A DNA stretch of 64,000 nucleotides from Tubulanus polymorphus (lineage: Eukaryota > Nemertea > Palaeonemertea > Tubulaniformes > Tubulanidae). Below, in pieces: positions 1 to 13,480 of this stretch. A program made the position numbers and the translations under genes. The notes beneath the pieces were generated by a model, which did not search any database, was not told the origin of the DNA, and saw only the letters and a program-made list of their open reading frames with translations. Every line of letters starts with the position of its first letter. Positions within the stretch are counted from its first letter, which is position 1. The stretch lies in contig NC_134029.1 in assembly GCF_964204645.1 (NCBI RefSeq), positions 8,856,850-8,920,849 of the forward strand, given 5' to 3'.

Positions 1-1156
1 ATCGTTTAATCAATTCATATTCTCTTAGCTGATTTATTAATGATAGTTGATAGAGTGTATCCTCTAAAATAGTTATAAGGCTTTGTTAGAGTGAAGGCTA
101 TCATAGATATGAGAGTGTGCAATTTCTTTTCAATCCTCGCATTCTCACGGTAACGTTGGTATATATTATGTATCTTGACGATGCTAATATCGTCAATGAT
201 TCGTCGGTATGCTGCCTTGACCTTTCCATGCGAAGTCATTTTGGAAGGTTAACAGTGTTATATTACTAATTTCTATCGAGTTAATGGTGGAGGAACGATT
301 TAGAAACGCCGTTTGAATGTCGGCATCGGGCAGGTTGGAGCTGGCCATATAAATGTTAAACGTAGATCATAAACGTATCGCCTATCGAAGAATCTCCTCG
401 CTAAAAGCCACTCGGTCCCTGTTCGTGGAATGGATTACCCTTATATTTACGTACCATCGATGCTAATGATACTTTTAAAGTTGGTCGTAAAACGTATCTA
501 TTTACTCAATATTATTTAAACTAATGTTTTGAATCCTTATGGATTCGGTGTTTTAAATTATTTCAAAAAATATTATTGTGAACCGCTTTGAAACGCATGT
601 GTAAGGCGGTACAAAAATACAAATTATTATCATTATAATAATAATAATTATCATTATTACTCGGTCACCATCGGTAACTTTCGCATCTGAAATCTAGATC
701 ATTCCGTTGAAGATACACCGTATTTTCTTGTCCGCATTGAAAATGAGTAATTGGTCGAGTTGTACACAAGGTTATTTCTTTGAATTACAAAATAGTCCAT
801 GGAAATGTTTCTGCTTCAGGAATGCGTTTTAGATTTACATCGTAAAGATTCCCAATACTTTTGCTTTGTGGTAGAATAGCTACACGCTGACATGGAGAAC
901 CGAAAATAAGTTTAGATTAAGAAGATTAAAACGAAAACATCAAATTCTGTTTATGGTGGGTGTTTAACATACGGTACTTTTCTTAAGATGTGTTCAAAGA
1001 GGTAAAAGTTTGACGAGCTAAATACCTAAATATGCACTGCATCTGCATGAGATATTATACCTTATGCCTTGAAAAAATAACACATATATTATTAGATAGA
1101 ATAACACTTGTGAAATATATACAATTACAAAATAAACGCCAAAAATTTATAATTGT

Positions 1157-1250
1157 AATGTTTACTTTGAAACGCCAATATTGATGAGGCAGTGCACATG
1201 ACGCAGTGCCCCCACGCATACTAGGTATTAATGTATATATGTATTAACGG
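1157..1250 (+). repeat. Dispersed repeat with AACGCCAATATTGATGA motif, copy 1
   Basis: It shares the motif TTTGAAACGCCAATATTGAT followed by a GTGCAC segment and a TATTAATGTATATA segment with copies at 1790-1990, 11897-12000 and 34195-34470. Confidence 0.6.
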
Positions 1251-1789
1251 ATTTTTAATTTATGATTCCTCTCTTATCACGATATTGCGACTCTGCATGG
1301 ATAAAGAGACGAAACTTGTTGAGATTACCGTTTAATGGTTCCATTCTGAACGTGTGAGAAAATGCTGACATAATGCTCAACGATCTAATTAGCCAGATAG
1401 TAACTTGATTATGAAATACCATCCTAATGAGCAGATATAATTGATCACGGTTAAGCAAATAAACAAGTATATATTCATTTCTGACCGCTGTTCAACTTCT
1501 CATCTTGCTCACACATAAATATCGACGAATATTGCGGAAGAGCCTGCGTTGCATCTTGTTATCTTTCGATATGTATGGTATACATATAATAAAACCATGT
1601 GTCACGGTACATTAAACCTATCGACAACTGGAAAAGACATTTTACCTACTATATTTCTAATGAGAAAGGTGTGTAAACAAGAAAGTTAACCTGAACATTG
1701 ATTCGCGCCTAGAAAAATTGCACATGTATTGCGTAATATTGTCAACACTTAATAATGTAATAAAGAATTACATAATATCAAGGATCAAT

Positions 1790-1990
1790 GAAGTTTCTTT
1801 TGGATTTGAATATATCGATAATTGATTTGAATTGACCGGCAAACAGTCTAGCCCCGATATATCGATGACGTAGAGTACAGCCTCTCAAGAATAATTATCA
1901 AGATGTATTTGATTACGAAATAACGTAAAAATTCACAATTTTAATTCGTATTTTGAAACGTCAATATCGATGCACATCGACTCAAAGAAA
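1790..1990 (+). repeat. Dispersed repeat with AACGCCAATATTGATGA motif, copy 2 (longer)
   Basis: The longer part (CAGTCTAGCCCCGATAT, then GATGACGTAG, then ACGTCAATATCGATGCACAT) aligns along its length with 34195-34400, where the same blocks occur in the same order. Confidence 0.65.
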
Positions 1991-3794
1991 AACCGCTAAG
2001 TGGTGGAACAATTTATGTTAGAGACGTCCCCGTGTAGCGGAACGTAACGTTAACGATCATCTTTTCTTTCGTTCAGTAAACTTTTTCTTGGCATAATTTT
2101 GTCTATATGAAAGCAAATTCTTTTTCGGTGTAAACTGTCTATCGGGGTCATTGCGGATGCAAATCACTGAACTTGTTCCATTAGACATTTGAATCCCATA
2201 TTTACTACTGCGTTTATCATTTACACATTTCTGTCATTGCGGACTAAGAACCAAAATGAAATCCACCAGGGCTACAAGCCAAGCATACACTCCAATAAAT
2301 CAATCAGAATGTTTGTTTAATTTCCTTTTTTATGTTCTTCAGCTAAATATTATGACTATATTCATCATCATGCTCTTGAAATGATTTTGAACTTGAACTT
2401 GAACTTGGGACTTGGCACTGGCGAGGGGCAGAATTACAAGGCGATCAAATGCTCGAAGGGAGATCCGTGTAAAATTACCCGCATGAATAATCAGATAGTA
2501 TCTTTAGATGTTTATGATGCCCTTAAAGAATAGTAGCTGCAACAAATAAGAAGCAAGAAAACAAAAATCTAATCTTATATATTTCATATCATATTAGATA
2601 ATGAAATGAAATGGATCGCCTCCTATCATTCAGTTAACGAACTTTTCCTCGGGTCAACCCGACTTTCGAGGTGAACACAAATCATCACCACATCAAATAC
2701 TGATGTATCGCATAATTCATGAATTACATTCAAGCGTTACAAAACTTTGAAATGCCTTAAAAGGGGGTTTGAAGCGTGGATCGCAGCCTGTTGATCCAGA
2801 AGAGATATATAGGGAGTTTTAAGCCTAGGCACCTAGGAGACGTCATTTTCGTTTTTTGCTTTTCGAAATCAAGTCAAATTTCGGGGCCTTTTTCTTATTT
2901 GATATTTGATGAAATTCTGATATTCCGACCGATGTCAATCCGTTTCATACGACTCCTAGAATTCTCGTAAATTCCGGGAATTCCCCTTAAATTCTGGGAA
3001 TTCCGCCAGATTCCGTGAAATGTTAAATCCGATTCAATATCCGTTTCATTATGGTTATTTTTGTAATCTTATAGTCGCATCGATATAGATATTGGGTGCA
3101 TGTTTCAGGAGATTTCCTCTATACAAACAAAAAGCATATGGTTGATATATTCAAAATGTGTGGGCTGCTACAGTCAACGGTATCGAGACGAAAGCTATAT
3201 CTGCAACAGTTTCAAGGCTACGCGTAAAAAAACGTGTGCTTTCAATGCCACTCTAGATACTGTTAACGTGTATAATTCACCGAGTTGTTTTATTTGATCC
3301 AGAGGTGGCCAAGGATCGAGTGTGTTGAAAGAACCACCTGTATGAAATTTACTAAACCAGTTTTCGTACACGGCATTCGACCAATTAAACGCCGTGAAAA
3401 ATGAGGTGTTCTATTTCTTTTTACGTTATGTGTGGTATTGTTGGGTTCTGCGTATTAGGACCAGTAGGATTTAGAATGCCGACGAATCATCGGCACATTA
3501 ATGCATGAACAGTCGTCTCAAAATCTAAAATTCTAGCTCGAATTCTCGAATATATACGTGATAATATCGGGGGATCGGTTCTAGCTCAGATGTCATGTAA
3601 TAACTACAACTATAACAGCACGATACGTCTTTTTTCGATGAATGCCTACATGTGAGAGTGAGAAAATGAGTACAGGCTAGGCACTGATAAAGACACGGTC
3701 AGTCCGGCACTGATAAAGGTCAAGTACCTTTTACAGACTGTCCAGTGTACTTAAATATGAAATTAATCAACCTAGAATGAATATGAATATTGTT

Positions 3795-4000
3795 AATTAT
3801 AAAGTTACTTAGTGATTAATTCTATATATATTGAAGTTATTAAAATCAATTACTATTTATTTCATTTATGTGTATCATAATTTATTAACGACCTCAGAAT
3901 TATAAAGTAACTAAGTTATTCTAAATATGTTAAAGTTATTAAATCAATTACGATCTATTTCATTCCTGTGTTTCATAAGTTATTAACCGCCTGAGAATGT
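3795..4000 (+). repeat. Two-unit tandem duplication, about 105 bp per unit
   Basis: Both units contain ATTATAAAGTTACTTAGT or close, then AAGTTATTAAAATCAATTAC, TTTCATTTATGTGTATCATA and TTATTAACGACCTCAGAAT. The second unit is diverged at scattered positions. Confidence 0.7.
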
Positions 4001-4475
4001 TAAATGAGATTATGTTAGCATTTACACGTATTGAACGGATTTGATAATGTGATAGGTCAAAATGAATCGCCATCAAAATCTGTACCATGAATTGTGGCGG
4101 GGTATCGTACAGACGACGGTTTCCGCTGTGGTCATTCGTGCTGATGGAGACATTTTGGCTAATCTTTCGTTGTGGAACGGGGCAGGGGGTGATTTGCGCA
4201 GACCATTCTAGTGATTTATAACGCGTCTCAATCACTGCGAATACGGCGAACTAAGATAATCACGTCTTAGCGCCAAAACCCATAATATGTACGTATAGAA
4301 CGGCCAGAGTGTAGAACGGTGGCGTGATGTGATTTAACAAATAACCAACACAGATCAACAGGCGACGAAAACGAAAAGAAAAACGCTTTTTCTGTTCTTG
4401 AAGTGTATTAGGATTGATGTCCATGATTTGTGATTATTCGGAACATTGAGTGGTACCGACAAGAAGTCAACCAGC

Positions 4476-4765
4476 GAATGGGGTACCCGTACCGTTATTG
4501 TGGCTATCGAGGATTCCGAACGTGCGGAAGCCGAGGACCCACCAGGTGTCGCTAGTAGTTACTCGGTCTTTCGCATCCGATGTCCTCTACATTTCAATAA
4601 TAACTGGATGAATTTTTTTCTTAAATCAGTTATTAATGAAAACTATACCGATATCTGAGTATGAAAATGAATTTATTGTATACTTGGTGGGTGATGTGAT
4701 AATATATGGATTCGGGAGTCTAAAAATCCAGTTTAAAGTTCATTGCAAATGAATTAATTTTGACA
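4476..4765 (+). repeat. Dispersed repeat (TGTGGCTATCGAGGATTCC family), copy 1
   Basis: The copy runs from AATGGGGTACCCGTACCG through TGTGGCTATCGAGGATTCC, CGCTAGTAGTTACTCG and TCTACATTTCA to a tail TTCGGGAGTCTAAAAATCCA. The same order of blocks occurs at 14460-14985 and 17465-17765, with partial inverted copies at 25380-25455 and 44650-44715. Confidence 0.75.
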
Positions 4766-5769
4766 ACATAATTTACCTTCATTGACTTTAACACTCAATA
4801 CTTCGATAATGTTTTTGGTATGAAAATGCGCGCGCAGGACTAGATCCCATGAGCAAATGGCCCTGAACACGACTCCATAGGATTAAATTGGATGATTGAT
4901 ATAAACCCTTTCACGAATAGACAGTTGGGGACATTTCCCAACAACTTGTGTGCGTATTATACATATTTTATGATATCTACTCCTTGTTCGTATTTTTTTC
5001 ATGTTGTTAGTACATTCGGGGCTCGAGAACTTATGTGGCTGTTGTATATGGTATATTAATTATGAAAAGAAGAAAAAAAAATAAATACGAAAAGACGATT
5101 AGGTGTATTGGCCCATTTAGTACTTCTTTTAGAAATTAGATTAATTTTGATTTTAGTTAAATAATTCTTACGCGCGTCAATTAAAGGATGAATTAGGGGA
5201 TAAGGTAGAGATATTCTAATTTTTCTAACTATCTTTCGAAACACGCTTGTCTTTTGGCATGTCCTCCTTTTTTGGTGGAAAGTATATTAGAGGCGCGCTA
5301 TCATACAGGACGCATCTTGCGAAAATGTTCAGACATGACTACAGTTTATCAGAATGCAGCCGTTTTTTACTGGCAAACCAAAAATATATTTCGGAAAGTC
5401 AATGTCTCAAGATTGTCTACGTATATCTGTACGTATGTTTGTTTCGCTTATTCTATAGATTAAATGTCAATATTTTTGATACATGATGCAGACACCATGA
5501 TGCGCGAGGGAACGGCTAAGTGAATATGCAGTTTAAAAACATCTTCCCCTAAGTCTGCTTCTTAGGGTTAATATTGCATTACGTATATATGATAGGATTT
5601 GCCTCATCAAAGACGTCTTGAGTACGAAATACTCAAATCCTGGAAAATCCTGGAAAACATTATTAATTTCATGTGATGAAATGTCCGTCATTGGTTGTTT
5701 CCCAGTCCTATTTCCAGTTCAAGGACAGCTAAAATCTTTCCGACTAACTGCAGTAGGCATTTTTTTGAG

Positions 5770-5895
5770 AAAACCAAAAGCTTCGAATTCTCGCGCGAGA
5801 AAACCAAAAAACTGGCCAAAGTGAAAATTTTTTTATCGTTGCTCCAGCCATACAGAAAATTTTTTTAGTATGGCCCGAATCAGCCACCATACATT
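5770..5895 (+). repeat. Repeat with CTCGCGCGAGA and AGTATGGCCCGAATC blocks, copy 1
   Basis: CTCGCGCGAGAAAACCAAAA, then ACAGAAAATTTTTTTAGTAT and GGCCCGAATC, recur in the same order at 12000-12175. Confidence 0.6.
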
Positions 5896-6454
5896 TTAAC
5901 TCGCCCACCTTCATTGAAGTAGCGTTGGTTGCTGAAAACTATCTTTTGAAATTCACTCGCCGTCGTAGGCCTGTACTAGACAGAGTGGAATGTTATCTTA
6001 CAGGAAAATGGCTATTCATTATTTTAAAAGGATTTGTATTACGCGTGGGAAATGACGACTTAATTATTAACTGAGAAATCTCGGTAAAATGCCACATGCC
6101 GACGCGTGTCGTAGGATTCGTCGTCGTGTTTCATACGACTGTCGCGTATAAAATGTTATCATCCATACGCATAAAACCTACCACGGTTTCAGGATTCGTT
6201 ATGGTATAGTTCGTTTTTTTGAACAGTCCATTAAGCTACTTCAGAATGTATTTTTTTCGAATCGTATTAGCTTCCTCGCCGTCGTGTATATCAACTTGAA
6301 TCACGTATTGGGTAATTCAGTTTATCATGCTATGCGACACTCATCAGTTATGCAATCAGTGGCGAATAAAAACCGATGTAAATTGCGTATATGTCAAAAG
6401 TTGGAATGATAATTTACTACTGTAATGACTTATGGTATCGCGACTTCCTCGGGA

Positions 6455-6660
6455 GCAGGCGCAGGGTAACCCTGTTAGCGCTAACCATGGTTAGTAAACT
6501 GTGGTTAGGCGCAGGCTTGGGCGTAGGAATATGCTGTCATAGCTAACCACAGTTTGTGTGGCCTCTCATCTTGAGCTGGTTAGCCTAAGTGTAATGTTAC
6601 ACTTCCCTGGCCTAACCGTGGATAAGCCACTAACATTTTAGGTTTTAACTTATTAGGCTA
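6455..6660. repeat. Palindrome-rich repeat with AACCATGGTTAG and GTGGTTAG blocks
   Basis: CTAACCATGGTTAG is self-complementary, and AAACTGTGGTTAGGC pairs with GCTAACCACAGTTT about 60 bp later. Several further TTAGGC/GCCTAA units follow. It looks like a decayed fold-back element. Confidence 0.5.
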
Positions 6661-6773
6661 AAGTTTAAACTAAATTAGGCTTTTAATAAATAGGCTTGGT
6701 CTAATTATAAATCTTCTAACTAATTACGTTTTGCTGATTGTTAATAGGCTATATATATACTTTAGAATAGTGA

Positions 6774-6870
6774 AGTTTCCAGTTTCTAGGTGCCATTTTG
6801 TGGCGGTCCCTCGAGGGCCCATCTTTTTGAGACAAAAGTTTCGATTGAATAATGACAATATGACGTTAAG
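6774..6870 (+). repeat. Dispersed repeat (GTTTCCAGTTTCTAGG family), copy 1
   Basis: AAGTTTCCAGTTTCTAGGTG, CCATTTTGTGGCGGTCCCTC and GAGGGCCCAT are shared with 14737-14880 (+) and 18829-18950 (-). A related inverted form is at 36908-37015. Confidence 0.8.
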
Positions 6871-7069
6871 AAACTCGATTCGCGATAACATATACGGTAC
6901 ACATTTTTGAATGATCAGTAATTGAATGTAGGGCTCGAATCCCAATTAGGTGTCGTCAACCGATTATATTGACAATGAAGGAGTTATGTACTATCGACCT
7001 TGTTATTCTATTTGGAGATTTGTCAGCAATACTTGCGAATCAAAACTAACTGTCACAACTTACAGATAG

Positions 7070-8060
7070 CGAAGACGTTTTGCAGATGAGGTGATCAGAC
7101 TGGCTTGTTGTGCGTGGGACGGTGTGTCGGCGGCGGTATTGAGCACGAACCGAGTCAATCGCAATCGGGGATTATTCGAAACGAAGATAACGCGAATATT
7201 TCCTCCAGCGCATCACGCGAAACAACTCTTAACAAGCAGGGACTGTATTGGTCGGGATGGTTGTTCAGGAAATCGAAGCTGTCTCGGCAAAATCAGCGAA
7301 TATCGAAATTTAGAAAAAATAGTTTTGCTTTTTGCCGAAGCCCGACTGAACGTTGCAGACAACATTATCGCATCCACTGAGTATGCGAAGTATTCGCACT
7401 TCGTTTCCGACCTCCGGCGGTGCATTTGTGAAATTTGCTCGATTACAAAAATGCGTAAAGCATTTCATTAATCGGTAATGGTCGACTGGCTGATTGTGCG
7501 CGGCGCGATGAAATGAAGATAGATCCATGTGAAATAAAAGAAAAGGAGCCGCTAATGTGGTATCGATGGTTGTTAATACAAGGGGATGTGCGAAGAGGAC
7601 ATCGAGCGGTACCAATGAGCCATTGTAAGTTCTGAAAGAACCACTTGCTACTGTTAATCACCGGGATCGTTTACAGCTCTTCTCCGTTCCGAGCGCAACG
7701 TGCGAAAAACGACAGTTTTCGCGCGCATTCCTTTTGTAGACTGAAACACTTGTATGCGCAGAACAACGGCGAGATGAACGTCGGTATTTATCATTAAAGG
7801 GGTCGGTACACCGACAAAACAGATAGCTTTAAGGTTGTCGAACACGCACAAACTCCAATCAGCTTAGGTTTTTCGGGTTCTGTTTTCAAGCGATCGATGC
7901 AACTGCATCCGAACGATCGACGGAGATTAAGGGTGACGAAATGTGTGTGACGTTGGTTCGTTTGAAAATGCGAGCGACGGGCGGAGGAGAGATACGTTTT
8001 AAGTGAGTGGGAACCGAGCATGTGCCGGCGCTCATTTCCGCGGTAAAACACTTACGTTTA
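7070..8060. other. ORF-dense, CpG-richer patch of unknown nature
   Basis: Several overlapping frames of 60 to 126 codons occur on both strands here, the longest at 7091-7471 (+). The base composition is richer in CG than the flanks. None of the translations shows a recognisable domain, and strong splice sites do not bracket any of them. It could be a promoter or 5' UTR region, an old transposon fragment, or unmethylated-type DNA. No gene is claimed. Confidence 0.25.
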
Positions 8061-8843
8061 AGAGACATTCGTCAATACTAATACGGTAAAGTTTATCAAT
8101 CGGTTTACGTTATATGTGTGCCAATCCGTTTATACTATACCTTCCGTTCGCAGCCGCTGGCAATTAACCTCCCGTTAAACATTTATTCTGAACGCATGTG
8201 AAGAACGCGTCTAGGCGTTGCGGTTGTTGCGAATTTCTCCAAATTTACCCGCTACGATACGTCTGTGTAATTGTACACGCTCGATTATGTAAACCCGCAA
8301 ATACCAATCACTTTGATACATACAAAGTATTTATATGTACGGATATCACGTGCATTGCCTCGCAACTTTCGCAAATGTACGTTTCAAAGCATTGTTTAAT
8401 GTTTAGGCTTATTCCTGGTTACGAAGACACAAATATGTAAATACCCGAGTTATATAGAATGCTCTGCATAACAGAATTAGGATTAGTTTATTTGCTCAAC
8501 AAAATATATTTGCTTAGGAAGTACAGAAAACAATGTATGGATAAATATTGAATGTGTGTAGCATGCCGTATAAATTGTAATATAAGTCAGGCGCGATTTA
8601 ACTAAAACAATAGTTCGATTAAATTTTTTATAAAACAGGCCAGTTCTTTTTTGGGTTTTTTCATTACAATTAACGAGGATATACCCAATTTACTAATCGC
8701 AGGCGAGATGCATAAAAATAGATTCCTGTATATACGCGCCTTGGCTTTTCCAAATATGGGCATACAAGTATATATATAAAGTGTATATCTCATCTCCGAT
8801 TACGTTATGATTGCGTTTAATACGTCTCAGTCGTTGATCTTCA

Positions 8844-8953
8844 GGGTCCAGTTCCACAGTTCCGAGTTAAGATTTAACTCCGAGTTAACTCATTGAAAAT
8901 GAACTAGCTTTAACTCAGAGTTAACTCTAACTCACAACTGTGGAACTGGGTCC
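8844..8953. mobile_element. Palindromic miniature element (GGGTCCAGTTCCACAGTT family), copy 1
   Basis: The left end GGGTCCAGTTCCACAGTTCC is the inverted complement of the right end CAACTGTGGAACTGGGTCCT. The inner GTTAACTC/GAGTTAAC blocks also pair. At about 110 bp with no ORF it fits a MITE. Related copies are at 40985-41109, 41490-41602 and 58766-58828. Confidence 0.85.
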
Positions 8954-8959
8954 TGGTGT

Positions 8960-11890
8960 ATGGAGGTATCTCCTTGATTCCGCTGGCAATAATTTCATTG
9001 TTACAGCAACACTATCTGCTCATTAGATCCATGGGTAACCGCTGAAGATAATTTTCAAATTCAAATTGGATACACATGTATATAAGTAGATGCTGCACAT
9101 AAGAACGCAGGGCTGACATCCGATTTTGTACTGATCTCGCATTTGATACTTTAGAGCCCGGGCGAAGGCTGGGTTTTCAAATATGCGATTATACCACTAA
9201 TGCCCAAAACAGTTTGTTTCGAATAAGGTTTAAACAAAATCATTTATGACACACGAAAACCGCTTGCACGATACCTACTCTCAATTTATATGAATTTGTG
9301 TAGCCAATTTATTATAATTCAACGATATTATTGGCCAGTAACCAACCATACTTGAGGCTACCGTGATATAAAGAGGACACCTGCCTGTTACTCCGTGGGC
9401 GAAAGAATTAGCAGCGTGTAAGTTAGGTGGTATATCATTGGTGTATATAATACGGTCGTGTTTCTTTATCTATGCTATATTAAGAATAAACTTCTGTGTC
9501 GGAATTGATTTTTCATCAATTCTTTATTTGAATTTCGTCAGATCGATATCGGTTGATGGGCATAGATAATGCACCATCTTGTTCGCTGTAGTGACTTTGA
9601 AATGAAAGGAAAATGCAGCATACATTTCACCTTTGAAATCCGGTTTCAGATATGCAATGTCACAATATAGCAAAAACGGACTAGGCGAATACATGTATGA
9701 CGATTCAGGGAAATTCATTTGTCTGAAAAAGAAAAAAACTTCGACCAAAATATCACGCGTATCACAAAACAATTACTGAGCTTCAGCCATCCAGCCAATC
9801 GCATATATTGCACTCAAATCACGTTACACGGATAGCATGAAAAAAGAAATGGCCGAACAGTCCATTTCTCGATATGACGAGGAGAAGCCAACAATAAGCC
9901 GAAAATCAAATAAACCGCACCGCTAACGTCATATCTTCGCCAATTCTGATGAATGAGTTACTGAATTACTTGTAAATCGAGTTTGGCCGGTTCGTATATT
10001 CCACTTCCGTTGCCGCAACGTGGGAAATCGGATTTTTCGCATTTTTATTTTCGTCTGTTGCCACAGGTCTCAGAATGTCAGAATGATGCCAGTAATTTTC
10101 GACTCGTATTCCACCGACGCTATTCTATACGCATACGGGGCGCTTCGTGGGCTAATGCGTAACTTTTCTCGTAAAAGCTGATCTATATGACAGTAACCGA
10201 GACGCTAACCGATATCCAGCCGCCACTCCTAGGCGACTCGTTCTCTGGCTGGCAACTGTTAGTCTCTCGACGGAATGTAAAGCTCGGAGATTCGTTAAAA
10301 ATCAGCACGAAGACGTTCACGCGCAATAATCGGAATAACACCTGACCGATGATCTCTAGTGAGAGTTTTCAACGCCGTGTATTTTCATTTAGATTCTTGA
10401 TGAATAAAATTCGATAATCTTTTATAAGATTCTGTATGAAGTGGGGTTTAAAGTTATTATCTGGTCTCCACGTCAGAGTGTGGCTATTCTACCGTCAATA
10501 AGAGAATTTATAGATTATTGTTTGTCCTAGCTATGCGTGGTTGTTTGAATACTGCGACACTACGCCCATCACGAGGCAAAAGTCATAATTATCAAACAAT
10601 CAGACTACAAATATAACATGGAATTCAAATTAACGACATTAATCACCGTCACGTCTGGTAACAACGGTAGTATCGCCAGTTACGACATATTTTAGCGTAA
10701 TTGTCGCTTACAATTTGCGTAAACGTAAATTACAGAGCACTTACGTGCTGTTGAAGTGTCTCGTGTTTTTTAAGTTTGGCAAATAACCAGTTACGTTAAT
10801 GGAAAGAGGTTGTCATAATCGGCATAGATTTGAGAAAAAGGTTCTATACACATTCTTCGAATGACACGCGAATTCAAGCTTAGATTGTATTACGGACGTC
10901 AACGACAGATTGAAACATTGTACATTAGATTAGAGGCGATTTCAGGAAAATTAGAAGACCGGGGTCCAGAAATAAAGGAAAGGCATTAATCGGATAAAGC
11001 AGCCATGTCCAAGGCCACAAGCTCGGGCCCCCCTCGATGTTTAGATGTCTTTGAAGAAATAAGTACATCTTAAAAGATGAAAATTCCTAGGATGAGTAAC
11101 AAGTTTGCAGGTTTTAACTATTCTGCCTTGACGAATAAGGCAACCTCAATGGGAAGGTAGGAGTTCAGACCCCGTTTCCATCGGCTGATCATCGGAACGT
11201 TTTTTAGATTTTCTGCGCAAAAATCTGTTTGTAATTTTTATCAAATAGCATTTAGATTTTCTGGCAAAGGTTTTTTATCTCGAAATTACATATCGATAAC
11301 ATTGACACCATCTCGCAAGTCGTTCCATAGCACAATACGCTGGCTATATTTCTAACGAACATAAATCTCTGTATCTCAATGAGCTTCGAATTGTTTCCCG
11401 AATAAGTCGCCTTTTAACAAAACATATGATTTTCAGTATAGATAAAGAAAAAACAGCATTCATTTCTTATTTGGTGTTTTATGCCAGTTTAAGCAAACGC
11501 ACGCGGACGCGTGGCGCAGAGACTGATACGATTAGTTTTAAACGATCGCTTATCGCGCGGAGACTAATAGGCCATAAATTGGTTCTTAAACACCCAGCGC
11601 AGCTTGATTGATTTTATGTGTAATACATGATCTAACAGAGTTGCGCATTTTGTAATTTCCATATGATTTACTTCTTTGCAATGTACGCATGTCGTCTGCC
11701 TATTAAATCGGCTAACAATTTCAAGCGCGTGGGCCCGTTTCACAGAAATATCTAAAGCCTGGCTAACCATATCGACCTGCGACGCGACGCCTACCGACGC
11801 AACCTGAGAGCAACTGCGATCGCAGCCCAGCTCATGTCGACTGCGCTCCGATGTCCAGCAACTGCACCCAACTAGCGTGATGAGATTGTA
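8960..11890. other. No gene or clear repeat seen
   Basis: Only short frames occur (the largest is 82 codons at 9524-9772, minus), without domains. The sequence reads as ordinary AT-rich noncoding DNA. Confidence 0.45.
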
Positions 11891-11896
11891 ATTGAT

Positions 11897-12000
11897 ATTT
11901 TGGAACGCCAATATTGATGACGTAGCACACACCCTTAACGCTTCCTAGTTATCAACGTATGTAAACAATACGGTAACGGTCAATACGGCGTCAAAAAACG
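11897..12000 (+). repeat. Dispersed repeat with AACGCCAATATTGATGA motif, copy 3
   Basis: TTTTGGAACGCCAATATTGA, TGACGTAGCACAC, TATGTAAACA and GGCGTCAAAAAACG match the 34375-34460 copy block by block. Confidence 0.65.
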
Positions 12001-12175
12001 TTTACTATTCTCGCGAGTTTAAACAATTTTTAAAAGGTTTTTTCTTTCTCGCGCGAGAATTCAGAAAGTTCTGATTTCTCACGCGAGAAAACAAAAAATT
12101 TGACCCTATACAAAAAGTTTTCATATTGCGTCTAGTCGAACAGAAAATCTTTCAGTATGGCCCGAATCGACCACC
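12000..12175 (+). repeat. Repeat with CTCGCGCGAGA and CAGTATGGCCCGAATC blocks, copy 2
   Basis: Three hairpin-forming CTCGCG/CGCGAG blocks are followed by ACAGAAAATCTTTCAGTATG and GCCCGAATCGACCACC, matching 5770-5895. It directly abuts the preceding repeat. Confidence 0.6.
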
Positions 12176-12179
12176 TTGT

Positions 12180-13480
12180 TTCTCAAATAATTCCATCTCT
12201 TGAAATCATTGGCGATTTTTCGTTTGTTAAGTAAAGTTTGAGTTGCGTACGCCTGACCGTTTGTCTATGCGGACGCGTCAAGAGACCGTTTTGATAAAAT
12301 CACTTAATTAATCGATAACTCGGTATTACACGCGCGCGCGCTGTCCATCACCTACGTTACTTGACCTAATATATCAAACGACCAGGATAACGACTAAATG
12401 TAATATTTGCGTAAATTTGTGCCGGTCAATCGAGTACTTAGAGCGTATAATAGATCGGGAATATATGGAACGGAGTGTAATAGAATATCCGATCCGTTGA
12501 ATCACTTGCAGCTGTGACTGCCCGATCCTGAATCGGCGCGATTAATTCAACCTTGTCTAATCTTCGGGCATCGATTCGCGTCTTCACGGCTTGTTGTATG
12601 AATAACGGTATAGTCGGGATCCAGGCGTTTACTGAGGTGGAATGAGAATTCGGATTAACAACTACCGCGACATGAGCATTTAGCAAATACGCGTGTTTAA
12701 AATGTATGATATGTGTGTGTATTTAACTGCTCGACGCAAACACATCGAAGGACAGATATCGTCACCTGTCGCGCCGATAGTTTATCCGTTGCTTCTTGAA
12801 TATCATTCGAATCTGAACAGTTTAAGTGTCATTTGGGAAGTTAGAGAAATGGGAAATATTCGTATATTCATTCCCGTCCGTTAAAACATAACATTTTATG
12901 TAAAGATATGTGTCCGATTTTAAGGAAAATGTCCGATACAGATAGAACATGTTCGAGGCGATCTAAACCATCGTATGCAATCGGGGTTCGAACCCCTACC
13001 GCGGGAGAGGATGTAGCTAGAATATATGTAGTGTTTAGTCACCGGAGACAAAATTCAGACAGTAGCGCCGCAGGCACGTGTTACCGTCGCGAAAATCTTG
13101 TGCCCTTTTTTCAGGCACACTTTTACAAGACGATGTAGATGATTTTAAACAAAGAGTACACAATTATTCAAGATTTCGTCTATATTGGTTGGAAATTAGA
13201 CATCAATGCAGTTAATTGGGTAGAGAGCACGTTGCGCCAGGACTTTAATTCCTTGGAAATTGCAAAAAGCAGATTTTCAAAATTTCAGAATGCCTTTTTA
13301 TTTCAAAATGCCCATTTTATATGTTGCGCTACCCTCGACAGTGTCCCTGGATCCTCCCCTGAGAGAAGCTGGTGAACAGCCACGTGGATCTAGAAACAAC
13401 TAGGATCTGTCACGAAAATCATTCTTGTGTTTGTTGAAGAGTAGGGATTAGAGACATAGCTTTTCCATGGACCGGTCCCC
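12180..13480. other. No gene seen; one tRNA-like fragment
   Basis: An 82-codon minus frame (12438-12686) and a 76-codon plus frame (12908-13138) are open but lack recognisable domains and splice support. A tRNA-like half, GGGGTTCGAACCCCTACCGC, lies at 12979-12998 and resembles the ends of the fold-back elements at 19544 and 27793. Confidence 0.4.

Larger units (their letters stand above)
1..4440. other. No gene seen; repeats only
   Basis: Short frames here (the longest is 91 codons) show no domain or splice context. The stretch contains an ATT/ATA-rich microsatellite near 622-660, two copies of the AACGCCAATATTGATGA repeat (1157-1250, 1790-1990) and a tandem duplication at 3795-4000. Confidence 0.5.

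Noticed and set aside
7091-7471. 126-codon frame
   Set aside because: It overlaps four other frames on both strands, with no domain and no splice support.
11564-11932. 122-codon minus frame
   Set aside because: It overlaps a dispersed repeat at 11897 and lacks domain or splice evidence.
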